A stretch of 21,580 bases of DNA from CAZSXS01 sp964611385 (GTDB lineage Bacteria > Bacillota > Clostridia > Lachnospirales > CAYPQA01): assembly GCA_964611385.1 (NCBI GenBank), contig CAZSXS010000064.1, forward strand, positions 1 to 21,580, written 5' to 3'. Positions 8,155 to 13,909 of the stretch are shown piece after piece (position 1 is the stretch's first letter; each line of letters starts with the position of its first letter). The notes under the pieces were generated by a model. The model was not told where the DNA came from. It saw only the letters and a list, made by a program, of their open reading frames with translations, and searched no databases. Position numbers and translations under genes: made by a program.

Positions 8155-8259
8155 AGACCGTGGATGAAGGAAGGGAAAAACTTTTTCAAACGGCGAAAAA
8201 GTTTTTCCCTTCCTTCACCCACCACCCCCTTCCATCCCTTTTCAAAAAACCGGGAGTGG
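8155..8259 (+). repeat. 105-bp hairpin repeat, family 2, copy E
   Basis: A perfect 23-bp inverted repeat (8165-8187 and 8195-8217) with the 7-nt loop AAACGGC is extended by GTGG/CCAC pairs after one mismatch. It is followed by a C-rich tail ending CCGGGAGTGG. The same 105-bp unit occurs reversed at 15021-15125. The element lies in the 409-nt gap between yabP and yunB; besides it and copy B of family 1, I see no gene there. Confidence 0.88.
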
Positions 8260-8311
8260 GTTGGGTAGAGTAAGTGCGGGGACATCCATTAAAATGGAAA
8301 AGAGATTTGAA

Positions 8312-8340
8312 TCTATACTCAGTCACGTTCAGCCTTGCAA
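8312..8340 (-). promoter_or_regulatory. Promoter-like right end of repeat copy B, facing yabP
   Basis: On the minus strand TTGCAA (8340-8335), a 17-nt spacer and TATAGA (8317-8312) point toward yabP, about 285 nt away, with the long hairpin of copy E in the intended leader. The -35 box is weak. Confidence 0.3.
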
Positions 8341-8416
8341 AGCCGCCGCTCAAAACAATAGAGTTTAAGCAGGTCGAATGATGGTGGCTTGGCAAATGTT
8401 TAAGAGAATGAGTATA
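8314..8416 (-). repeat. 103-bp interspersed repeat, family 1, copy B (reversed)
   Basis: This is the reverse complement of copy A with 92 of 103 positions identical and no gaps. It keeps the inverted ends, the AAGCC(A/G)CC / GGCGGCTT inner stem and the same loop length. It fills the last part of the divergent yabP-yunB gap and stops about 14 nt before the yunB ribosome site. Confidence 0.9.
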
Positions 8417-8418
8417 AA
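8389..8418 (+). promoter_or_regulatory. Promoter-like left end of repeat copy B, facing yunB
   Basis: TTGGCA (8389-8394), an 18-nt spacer and TATAAA (8413-8418) would start transcription near 8425, just before the yunB ribosome site at 8430. In B. subtilis yunB is transcribed in the mother cell by SigE, so this match may not be the functional promoter. Confidence 0.45.
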
Positions 8419-8438
8419 TGCAGAAAATTGGAGGTATT

Positions 8439-9104
8439 ATGAAAAAGCATGCCAAGAAGCGTAGGGGCAAAAGGGTAGGCCTATTTATATTGTTTATGGT
8501 GGTACTCTGTTCTTTTTCAATTACATATTTTTTCTTTCTATATGATCAGAAGCTGATGCCTTCGGTGCTTTCGGTTACAGAGTTAGTTGCTCAGACCAAA
8601 ATCAACGAGGCGATTAACCAGTCTCTTTCGGAAACCCTCAGCATTGATCGGTTCAGCTCCTCGGACTTTTTTGATACCCAGTTAAACGGGGAAGGGGGCG
8701 TGGAAACTATCTCGGTCAACACGGTACTCATTAACGAGATCTGCGGGAAGCTGGCAGTAGCGATCTCAAACCGGCTGATGAGCATCAAGCAGCAGGATGT
8801 GAAAATTCCTATGGGTACGCTTTTGGGCGTTTCGGCTTTATCAAATATTGGGCCGAATTACTCCGTATCCATTCTACCCATGGGTAGTGCTGTAGTGGAT
8901 TACAACTCAAGCTTTGAGTCAATCGGCATCAATCAGGTTAATTTTCAGATCTGGCTCAATGTCAGCACCAATGTTCGGATTGTCAACCCCTTACAGAATG
9001 ATCGAATCAATGTATCTCGAAAGCTTCCCCTAGTAAACACAGTGTTATCGGGAAAAATCCCAGAAGTTTTTTTACCGGGTCTGAATTTAACTCGTGAGGA
9101 CTAA
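8439..9104 (+). CDS. yunB: Sporulation protein YunB
   Basis: This 221-residue protein has a strongly basic N-terminus, one transmembrane helix (about 13-35) and an extracytoplasmic domain matching the YunB family: AQTKINEAINQSL, then VNTVLINEICGKLAVAISNR, IPMGTLLGVSALSNIGP and a C-terminal VNTVLSGKIPE. YunB is a conserved SigE-regulon protein of spore formers whose precise biochemical role is not settled. The start is placed at the ATG preceded by TTGGAGG; an ATG 21 nt upstream has no ribosome site and overlaps the end of repeat B. The gene is alone, bracketed by family 1 copies B and D in opposite orientation. Confidence 0.88.
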   Translation: MKKHAKKRRGKRVGLFILFMVVLCSFSITYFFFLYDQKLMPSVLSVTELVAQTKINEAINQSLSETLSIDRFSSSDFFDTQLNGEGGVETISVNTVLINEICGKLAVAISNRLMSIKQQDVKIPMGTLLGVSALSNIGPNYSVSILPMGSAVVDYNSSFESIGINQVNFQIWLNVSTNVRIVNPLQNDRINVSRKLPLVNTVLSGKIPEVFLPGLNLTRED

Positions 9105-9116
9105 GTTGTTTTTATT

Positions 9117-9219
9117 GATACGCAGCCCCTTAACGATTTACTAAGCTGGCCATCATTCAACTCTAAAAATTCCAGTGGTTTGCGTGGCAGCTTTGAAGAA
9201 CTGAAGATGACTGCGTAAG
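9117..9219 (+). repeat. 103-bp interspersed repeat, family 1, diverged copy D
   Basis: This copy is much more diverged than A-C but has the same 103-nt length between the same ends and alignable outer blocks (GATACGCAG and CTTAACGATTTACTAAGC; later GCAGCTTTGA and GATGACTGCG). The outer pairing TACGCAG/CTGCGTA (9119-9125, 9211-9217) is perfect although both arms differ from the other copies, and the inner AAGCTG/CAGCTT pairing is also kept. It lies in the convergent gap after yunB. Its promoter-like boxes are degraded. Confidence 0.7.
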
Positions 9220-9240
9220 CAATCACAAAAATTTATATAT

Positions 9241-9292
9241 TCAAAGAGAAGGGACAATTATTTCTCACGAAATAATTGTCCCTTCTCTTTGA
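9241..9292. terminator. Perfect 24-bp inverted repeat, probable bidirectional terminator or processing hairpin
   Basis: Arms 9241-9264 (TCAAAGAGAAGGGACAATTA, then TTTC) and 9269-9292 are exact reverse complements with a 4-nt loop TCAC. It lies between the convergent yunB and the 69-residue gene, where a terminator is expected. Neither side has a proper T run, so transcription stop is inferred from position and stem strength only. Confidence 0.6.
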
Positions 9293-9313
9293 TCTCAAAC
9301 TAGTGAGTGTTTT

Positions 9314-9523
9314 TCATAAAATATCGTAGTTTCCATCTATTTCCGCATCAAACAGAGATACGATCTCGTGAGGTGAAAAGGTGAACATTCCTGTACTTTC
9401 ATCCGATAAACCAGCACAAACTTTAGAAGTATAAAACTGATCAAGCGTGAATCTATAATTCCAACCATGTTTTTTGGACAATTCATGTATTACCATTCTT
9501 ATCAATGAAGTATCTGTATCCAT
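9314..9523 (-). CDS. Small protein of unknown function, DUF3791-associated type
   Basis: This 69-residue protein shows the pattern I recall from small proteins encoded next to DUF3791/DUF3990 genes in Clostridia: a helical start (LIRMVIHELSKKHG), then FYTSKVCAGLSDESTGMFTF and a C-terminal IVSLFDAEI. It is 40 nt downstream of a DUF3791-like gene on the same strand, and GGAGG lies about 11 nt before the ATG. It has no signal peptide or membrane helix. Function is unknown. Such pairs have been proposed as parts of toxin-antitoxin-like loci, but no DUF3990 partner is present here. Confidence 0.6.
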   Translation of the reverse strand: MDTDTSLIRMVIHELSKKHGWNYRFTLDQFYTSKVCAGLSDESTGMFTFSPHEIVSLFDAEIDGNYDIL

Positions 9524-9563
9524 TTAAGATCAAACCTCCACTTTATAACTCTTTAAAGAAGCA

Positions 9564-9791
9564 TTACAAAGCCCCCTTAGCTGATAGAATCTCTTCAACT
9601 TCTTGCAATATATAAGCAGCGCTTAAAGTATGCGTCACATCATAGTTTTGAATATACAGTTCCCATATTCCAGATTCATTTAAAATTTTATATCCCTTTG
9701 TTTTATCCCTGCTAAAAAATCTTGCTGAAACAATCTCAACAACCCATACCATATATTCCATGATCTCAGCGCTTATATCTTGATGCACCAT
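9564..9791 (-). CDS. DUF3791-like small protein
   Basis: This 75-residue soluble protein resembles DUF3791. An N-terminal helix (EIMEYMVWVVEIVSARFF) is followed by GYKILNESGIWELYIQNYD, the typical HTLS block and IVED-like YILQEVEEIL. AAGGTGG lies 4 nt before the ATG. It is 61 nt downstream of xseB on the same strand, where ispA and dxs commonly follow in this gene order. Its function is not established. Together with the 69-residue gene it may be an orphan piece of a small mobile or toxin-antitoxin-like locus. Confidence 0.68.
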   Translation of the reverse strand: MVHQDISAEIMEYMVWVVEIVSARFFSRDKTKGYKILNESGIWELYIQNYDVTHTLSAAYILQEVEEILSAKGAL

Positions 9792-9852
9792 CAGACCACC
9801 TTTTCAGTTAAACTAAATTACCTCAAAAAGGATTTCTTGAAACAGATAGTGC

Positions 9853-10038
9853 CTATTCCGATACTAAAACGGATATCTCCTCATAAGCAAGCTCCAAGCA
9901 ACTTTTGCAAAAGGCCAGGTTTTTCTTGGCCTCCTTGTAAAGTTCGATGGATTGCTCCAGGGAAGTATCCGTTTTTTGCATTTCTGCTAGGATATCTTCA
10001 AGCTTGTTAAAGCCTTCTTCAAAATTCTTGGTTTTCAT
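9853..10038 (-). CDS. xseB: Exodeoxyribonuclease VII small subunit
   Basis: This 61-residue XseB has the family core FEEGFNKLEDILAEMQ, SLEQSIELYKEAKKNLAFCK and a coiled C-terminal half. Several copies bind one XseA to form exonuclease VII, which degrades single-stranded DNA from both ends. The start is the ATG at 10038, which overlaps the end of xseA by 20 nt; AAGGAGG lies 12 nt before it and AAGG touches it. A start further upstream would lie deeper inside xseA and add an atypical basic extension. The overlap suggests translational coupling. Confidence 0.93.
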   Translation of the reverse strand: MKTKNFEEGFNKLEDILAEMQKTDTSLEQSIELYKEAKKNLAFCKSCLELAYEEISVLVSE

Positions 10039-11173
10039 TCCTTCTGTCTTCCTCCTTCCCTTCGACTTCCACCCGGGCTTTAAAGCTCCCATCCTCCAGG
10101 CGTATGCTCAGCAGTTGCCCTTCCTTGACTTGGGCGACTTGGGTAAGCAAGCACTGCTCGTCGAACACCATGGCAAAACCCTTTTTCAAAGGCTTGTAGG
10201 GGGAAAGGCTTTCCAAAAGCCGCTGACTATTGGCAAGAAGGGCTTGGCTCTTTTCGCACTTGGAAAGCAGTATGTTCTTACAAGCTTGATCCATGTCTTC
10301 CAGTTCCTCTCGGTAATGGTTTACCTTTCGCAAGAGGATTTCTGTCTGCAAGGCAAAAATCTGCTTGATCCGTTCTGCAAGCTCATCCAACATGGGAATA
10401 AGCAGCTCCGCTGCCGCAGAAGGGGTAGGAGCCCGCCGGTCAGCCACAAAGTCGGCTATGGTAAAATCCGTCTCGTGCCCTACTGCGGATATCGTTGGAA
10501 TTTTGGAATTATAAATAGCACGGGCTACCTCTTCGGTATTAAAGGTCTGCAAATCCTCTATGCTTCCCCCGCCCCGGGCAATGATAAGGGCATCGGCTTG
10601 GCCATGGGCATTCACTTTTGAGATGGCCTCAGTAATCTGCTGAACCGCCCCTTCGCCCTGAACCGTAACCGGAACAAGAATCAGCTGAACTGACTTGTTT
10701 CTGCGCCGGGCCACGCTTTCGATATCCCGAATTACCGCTCCCGTTTGTGAGGTGATGATGGCTACGCAATGCGGAAACTTGGGCAAGGGTTTCTTTTTGG
10801 AAACGTCAAAAAGACCTTCCTTGGAAAGTCTCTCTTTAAGCTGCTCAAAGCTCAAATACAATGCGCCTTTTCCCTTGGGCTCAATCAGCTCAACATAAAG
10901 CTGCAAGGCCCCAGTTTTTTCATAAATCCCCGCATGAGCAAAGGCGGTGATTTTCAGCCCGTTTTCAAGGGAAAAAGAAAGCCGGGGACTAAACATGACA
11001 CAATTGATGGACGCGGCTTCATCTTTGAGGCTAAAATATAAATGCCCCGAGGAATGGGGCTTATAATTAGAAACCTCCCCCTCAATGAAAAAACCTTCCA
11101 ACAGGGCATCGCCCTCAAGGGTTTTTCTCATATAGGAGTTGATTTGCGAAACAGAAAACACCCGCCTAGTCAT
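10019..11173 (-). CDS. xseA: Exodeoxyribonuclease VII large subunit
   Basis: This 384-residue XseA has an N-terminal OB-fold (VFSVSQINSYMRKTL to about residue 100, with FFIEGEVSNYKPHSSGHLYF). The catalytic domain follows, with VAIITSQTGAVIRDIESVA, ALIIARGGGSIEDL and SAVGHETDFTIADFVADRRA, then a coiled-coil stretch and a short beta tail. It forms exonuclease VII with XseB. The start at 11173 overlaps the nusB stop by 8 nt; the upstream open frame lies inside nusB and adds residues not typical of the family. At 384 residues it is shorter than the E. coli protein (456), as is common in Firmicutes. Confidence 0.94.
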   Translation of the reverse strand: MTRRVFSVSQINSYMRKTLEGDALLEGFFIEGEVSNYKPHSSGHLYFSLKDEAASINCVMFSPRLSFSLENGLKITAFAHAGIYEKTGALQLYVELIEPKGKGALYLSFEQLKERLSKEGLFDVSKKKPLPKFPHCVAIITSQTGAVIRDIESVARRRNKSVQLILVPVTVQGEGAVQQITEAISKVNAHGQADALIIARGGGSIEDLQTFNTEEVARAIYNSKIPTISAVGHETDFTIADFVADRRAPTPSAAAELLIPMLDELAERIKQIFALQTEILLRKVNHYREELEDMDQACKNILLSKCEKSQALLANSQRLLESLSPYKPLKKGFAMVFDEQCLLTQVAQVKEGQLLSIRLEDGSFKARVEVEGKEEDRRNENQEF

Positions 11174-11588
11174 TGGAATCCTCAGCTGGGTGGGTAACCT
11201 TGTTGCTGACAGAGCCCAAAATTCCGTTAATAAACTTGGGGCTGTCTTTGTCTCCATACACTTTCGCCATTTCTACTGCCTCGTTAATAATTACCCGCTC
11301 AGAGATGTCCGAGAACATCAGCTCGTAGACAGCCAGGCGCAAGAGGGCCAGATCACTTGTGTTCAGACGCTCCAGCGTCCAGCCGGACAAAAACTCTGTA
11401 ATGTTTTTGTCAATGGTTTCTATATTTTGCAGAGTCCCCTTGTACAGGGTGTACAGAAACTCCATTTCATCCTCTTCTTTACAAAAATTCTCCACATACG
11501 TATCCATTAATTCGTCATAGCCGTCCTGATGGAAAGGGATTTGAAAGACGAGCTTAAAAGCATGCTTTCTTGCGGTTCGTCGGCTCAT
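11166..11588 (-). CDS. nusB: Transcription antitermination factor NusB
   Basis: This 140-residue all-helical protein matches NusB: SRRTARKHAFKLVFQ at the start, LERLNTSDLALLRLAVYEL in the middle and VIINEAVEMAKVYGDKDSPK near the end. NusB with NusE binds boxA RNA and supports rRNA antitermination. It overlaps yqhY by 4 nt (ATGA) and xseA by 8 nt, so these genes are translationally coupled. The order yqhY-nusB-xseA-xseB follows the Bacillus and Clostridia arrangement, although folD, found between nusB and xseA in B. subtilis, is missing. Confidence 0.95.
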   Translation of the reverse strand: MSRRTARKHAFKLVFQIPFHQDGYDELMDTYVENFCKEEDEMEFLYTLYKGTLQNIETIDKNITEFLSGWTLERLNTSDLALLRLAVYELMFSDISERVIINEAVEMAKVYGDKDSPKFINGILGSVSNKVTHPAEDSND

Positions 11589-11962
11589 TTCTCTTCCTTT
11601 TCCTTCTCTTTTTCTTTAGCGTCTATATGCAAGCCGGTTACGTTAATATTGATTTCCTTCGCATTCAGCCCCGTCATTGTTTCAATGGCTTCCTTGACAT
11701 GCTTTTGAACCTGATAGCTTGTCTCATGCAGCTTATATCCAAACTTAATCATTAAATCAAGCTTAATAATCACATAGTCGTTATTTACGGTAATACTGAC
11801 ACCCTTTGACAGGTTTTTCTTGCCCAGAATCTCGCTGATGTCTCCGGTAAAATTGCCTGTCATATAGGCAACACCTTCCACTTCCAGAGCGGCTGTGCCT
11901 GCAATGATGGCTATCACCTCATCTGCAATCTGAACCTGTCCAACATTTGTTTTAATATCCAT
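11585..11962 (-). CDS. yqhY: Asp23/Gls24 family envelope-stress-type protein (YqhY)
   Basis: This 125-residue Asp23/Gls24 (DUF322) protein starts with GQVQIADEVIAIIAGTAALEV and contains GVAYM, KGVSITV, VIIKLDLMIKFGYKL and a terminal VTGLHIDAKEKEKEKEEK. The Lys/Glu repeat tail is low complexity. In B. subtilis YqhY lies just upstream of nusB and is linked to control of acetyl-CoA carboxylase; in staphylococci Asp23 is membrane-associated. GGGAG lies before the ATG. It is the first gene of the nusB-xseAB operon, just after a consensus-like promoter. Confidence 0.9.
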   Translation of the reverse strand: MDIKTNVGQVQIADEVIAIIAGTAALEVEGVAYMTGNFTGDISEILGKKNLSKGVSITVNNDYVIIKLDLMIKFGYKLHETSYQVQKHVKEAIETMTGLNAKEININVTGLHIDAKEKEKEKEEK

Positions 11963-11993
11963 GACTTCAACTCCCTTTGGTTTCTATGGCTTG

Positions 11994-12022
11994 AGTATAA
12001 TTCATTTGAAGAATACAGTCAA
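11994..12022 (-). promoter_or_regulatory. Sigma-A-type promoter of the yqhY-nusB-xseA-xseB operon
   Basis: On the minus strand TTGACT (12022-12017), a 17-nt spacer and TATACT (11999-11994) lie right behind the galT stop codon. Transcription would begin near 11987, about 25 nt before the yqhY ATG at 11962. Confidence 0.75.
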
Positions 12023-13600
12023 TCAAAAAGTATGGACAAGCCTGTCTAAAAACCGCTTAAAACCAGCCTTGCCCATCTCATCCTGTTTGTAAACCCCCGC
12101 ATCTAAAAGAACCTGCTTGAAGACCTGCGCGATTTCATCTTTCAGAATTTGGATCGCCGCCCCCTCATCGGTGACCTTGCCTTGTTTTTGCTGTACTTCG
12201 CTGATCCAGGGAGCATGCATACTTAAATCTTGAGGCAGACCGCCTAGGTCTTCGGGTCTGAGCTTACTCGTGAGGACGCTCCCCAAGGTTTCCATTGATT
12301 GGGCAAGGCGTCCGGGCAGCACAGCCAGTCCCATTACTTCAATAAGACCTATGTTTTCCTTCTTGATATGATGCAGATTTCCATGGGGATGAAAGAGTCC
12401 CAACGGATGCTCCTTGGTGGTTCGATTGTTCCGCAAAACCAAGTCCATTTCCAAATGTCCCTGATTCAAGCGCACAATGGGGGTAATGGTATTGTGAGGG
12501 TTGCCTTCACTGTGGCTTAGAATCTCACAAGCTTCATCAGAATAACCCCGCCAGGTTTCCAAAATTAACATGGCAAGATTGATCATGGCGCTATGCTCTT
12601 GGCTACTGTCTTTTTGTCTGATTCGGATGACAGACATAGGCCAATTCAGGATGGAGATTTCGATATTGGGAAAGTCCTTATGCTCAAAATGGGCGTAAGA
12701 GGTAGCCACTTCCATCGGGAACACGTGACGGCCTCCCTGAAAATGGTCATGGGTCAAAATGGAACCGCCCACAATCGGCAGATCTGCATTGGAGCCAATG
12801 AAATAGTGGGGTAAAAATTGAACAAAGGCCACCAGTCTTTCAAAGGTTTTTCGGGTCAAGCGCATGGGGACATGCTCCTTGTTTAAGACAATGCAGTGTT
12901 CATTGTAATACACATAGGGGGAGTATTGGAAAAACCATTCTTCGCCAGACAGATTGATGGGAATAACGCGGTGATTTTGCCTGGCCGGGTGATTCAGATT
13001 TCCGGCAAAGCCCACATTCTCTGCACAAAGCAAGCACTTAGGATAATTTCCCTGCGGCATATCCTTGGCGGCAGCTATTTCCTTGGGGTCCTTTTCCGGC
13101 TTGGACAAGTTGACCGTTATTTCAAGCTCCCCAAACTCTGTTGCCCCCCTCCAGTAGAGATTCTTTTTGATACGCGCGGTTTGTATGTAGTTCAAGCACT
13201 CAGAGCTTCTATAAAAATGCTCCGTGGCTTGGACTGGGCTTTGCGCATAGTCCTTATAAAATCTGTCAATCACAGCAGTGGGAAAAGGTGTTAAGCAGCC
13301 CATGATTTTTGCACTCATTAAATCCCGATAGGTGGTGGTGTTTTGGACGAGCCGCCCGGTTTTGGCGCAATAGTCGCACAAAAGCTCCAGCAGTTCAGTT
13401 ATCTCTTCTGAGGCGGCTAAAGCTTGACGGGCTTGCGCTTTTTCTTGGTCTTCCTTGTCTTCCTTCTCCTCGTCGGCTCCAGGCATAAGGCCCAGCAGCT
13501 CATAGAGCGAATTCTTGCAAAAAATTTCGTCATAAGGCCCGATCAGTTCATACTTTAAAGCATAACGGGTCAACGCGTTTACTAAAGAAACAGGGTTCAT
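12023..13600 (-). CDS. galT: UDP-glucose-hexose-1-phosphate uridylyltransferase, class II
   Basis: This 525-residue enzyme is of the Gram-positive class II GalT type, which transfers UMP between glucose-1-P and galactose-1-P in the Leloir pathway. Family blocks include LMSAKIMGCLTPFP (94-107), CLLCAENVGFAGN (189-201), FQYSPYVYYNEHCIVLNKEH (224-243), GGSILTHDHFQGGRH (278-292) and HNTITPIV further on. A charged insert (about 43-59, rich in Glu, Lys and Asp) interrupts the N-terminal domain. AAAGGATG lies about 7 nt before the ATG. No galK or galE is in the window. The gene diverges from a sugar ABC importer, which suggests that the importer brings in galactose or a galactoside (inference). Confidence 0.92.
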   Translation of the reverse strand: MNPVSLVNALTRYALKYELIGPYDEIFCKNSLYELLGLMPGADEEKEDKEDQEKAQARQALAASEEITELLELLCDYCAKTGRLVQNTTTYRDLMSAKIMGCLTPFPTAVIDRFYKDYAQSPVQATEHFYRSSECLNYIQTARIKKNLYWRGATEFGELEITVNLSKPEKDPKEIAAAKDMPQGNYPKCLLCAENVGFAGNLNHPARQNHRVIPINLSGEEWFFQYSPYVYYNEHCIVLNKEHVPMRLTRKTFERLVAFVQFLPHYFIGSNADLPIVGGSILTHDHFQGGRHVFPMEVATSYAHFEHKDFPNIEISILNWPMSVIRIRQKDSSQEHSAMINLAMLILETWRGYSDEACEILSHSEGNPHNTITPIVRLNQGHLEMDLVLRNNRTTKEHPLGLFHPHGNLHHIKKENIGLIEVMGLAVLPGRLAQSMETLGSVLTSKLRPEDLGGLPQDLSMHAPWISEVQQKQGKVTDEGAAIQILKDEIAQVFKQVLLDAGVYKQDEMGKAGFKRFLDRLVHTF

Positions 13601-13649
13601 AAAAACATCCTTTCTGAATTTTTAGATGGTTCATAAATCCCCCTCTCAG

Positions 13650-13679
13650 GTTATACTCAGTCTCTTAAACATTTGCCAA
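13650..13679 (-). promoter_or_regulatory. Promoter-like left end of repeat copy C, facing galT
   Basis: On the minus strand TTGGCA (13679-13674), an 18-nt spacer and TATAAC (13655-13650) would start transcription near 13643, about 43 nt before the galT ATG. No other promoter is seen in that short interval, so the repeat may supply it. Confidence 0.5.
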
Positions 13680-13754
13680 GCCGCCATTGATTAGCCCAGT
13701 TAAATTCTATTGTTTTGGACGGCGGCTTCGCAAAGCTAAACGTGACTGAGGTTA
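13652..13754 (+). repeat. 103-bp interspersed repeat, family 1, copy C
   Basis: It matches copy A at 86 of 103 positions in the same orientation, with most differences in the loop (about 13687-13702). The left inverted end TATACTCAGTC is intact; the right end reads GACTGAGGTTA, so the right-hand -10-like box is lost. It lies in the 309-nt divergent gap between galT and the ABC operon. The rest of the gap (13755-13850) shows no gene or clear operator. Confidence 0.9.
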
Positions 13755-13850
13755 GGATTTATGCTCATTATACGTCCTGGTGCTATAAATTACAACAAAG
13801 CATTGCGCTTGCCTGTTGAAACGACGCGATGGTAAAAAAGAAAAGCCCAC

Positions 13851-13879
13851 TTGAATTTTTCATTCAATTGTGATATATC
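13851..13879 (+). promoter_or_regulatory. Sigma-A-type promoter of the sugar ABC operon
   Basis: TTGAAT (13851-13856), a 17-nt spacer and TATATC (13874-13879) predict a transcript start near 13886. That is just before the AGGAGG at 13897 and after the upstream ATG at 13883, which supports the TTG start of the binding protein. Confidence 0.6.
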
Positions 13880-13909
13880 TTGATGAAACTATTTTTAGGA
13901 GGAATTAAA

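Noticed and set aside
8418..8438. Upstream ATG of yunB as the true start
   Set aside because: It lies inside the promoter-like end of repeat B and lacks a ribosome site, while the ATG at 8439 has TTGGAGG just before it.
8076..8470. Minus-strand open frames of 69 and 94 residues between yabP and yunB
   Set aside because: They translate repeats E and B (basic, low-complexity peptides) and have no ribosome sites.
9947..10621. 224-residue plus-strand open frame
   Set aside because: It is antisense to xseA, whose protein shows all family motifs; no ribosome site or recognisable domain.
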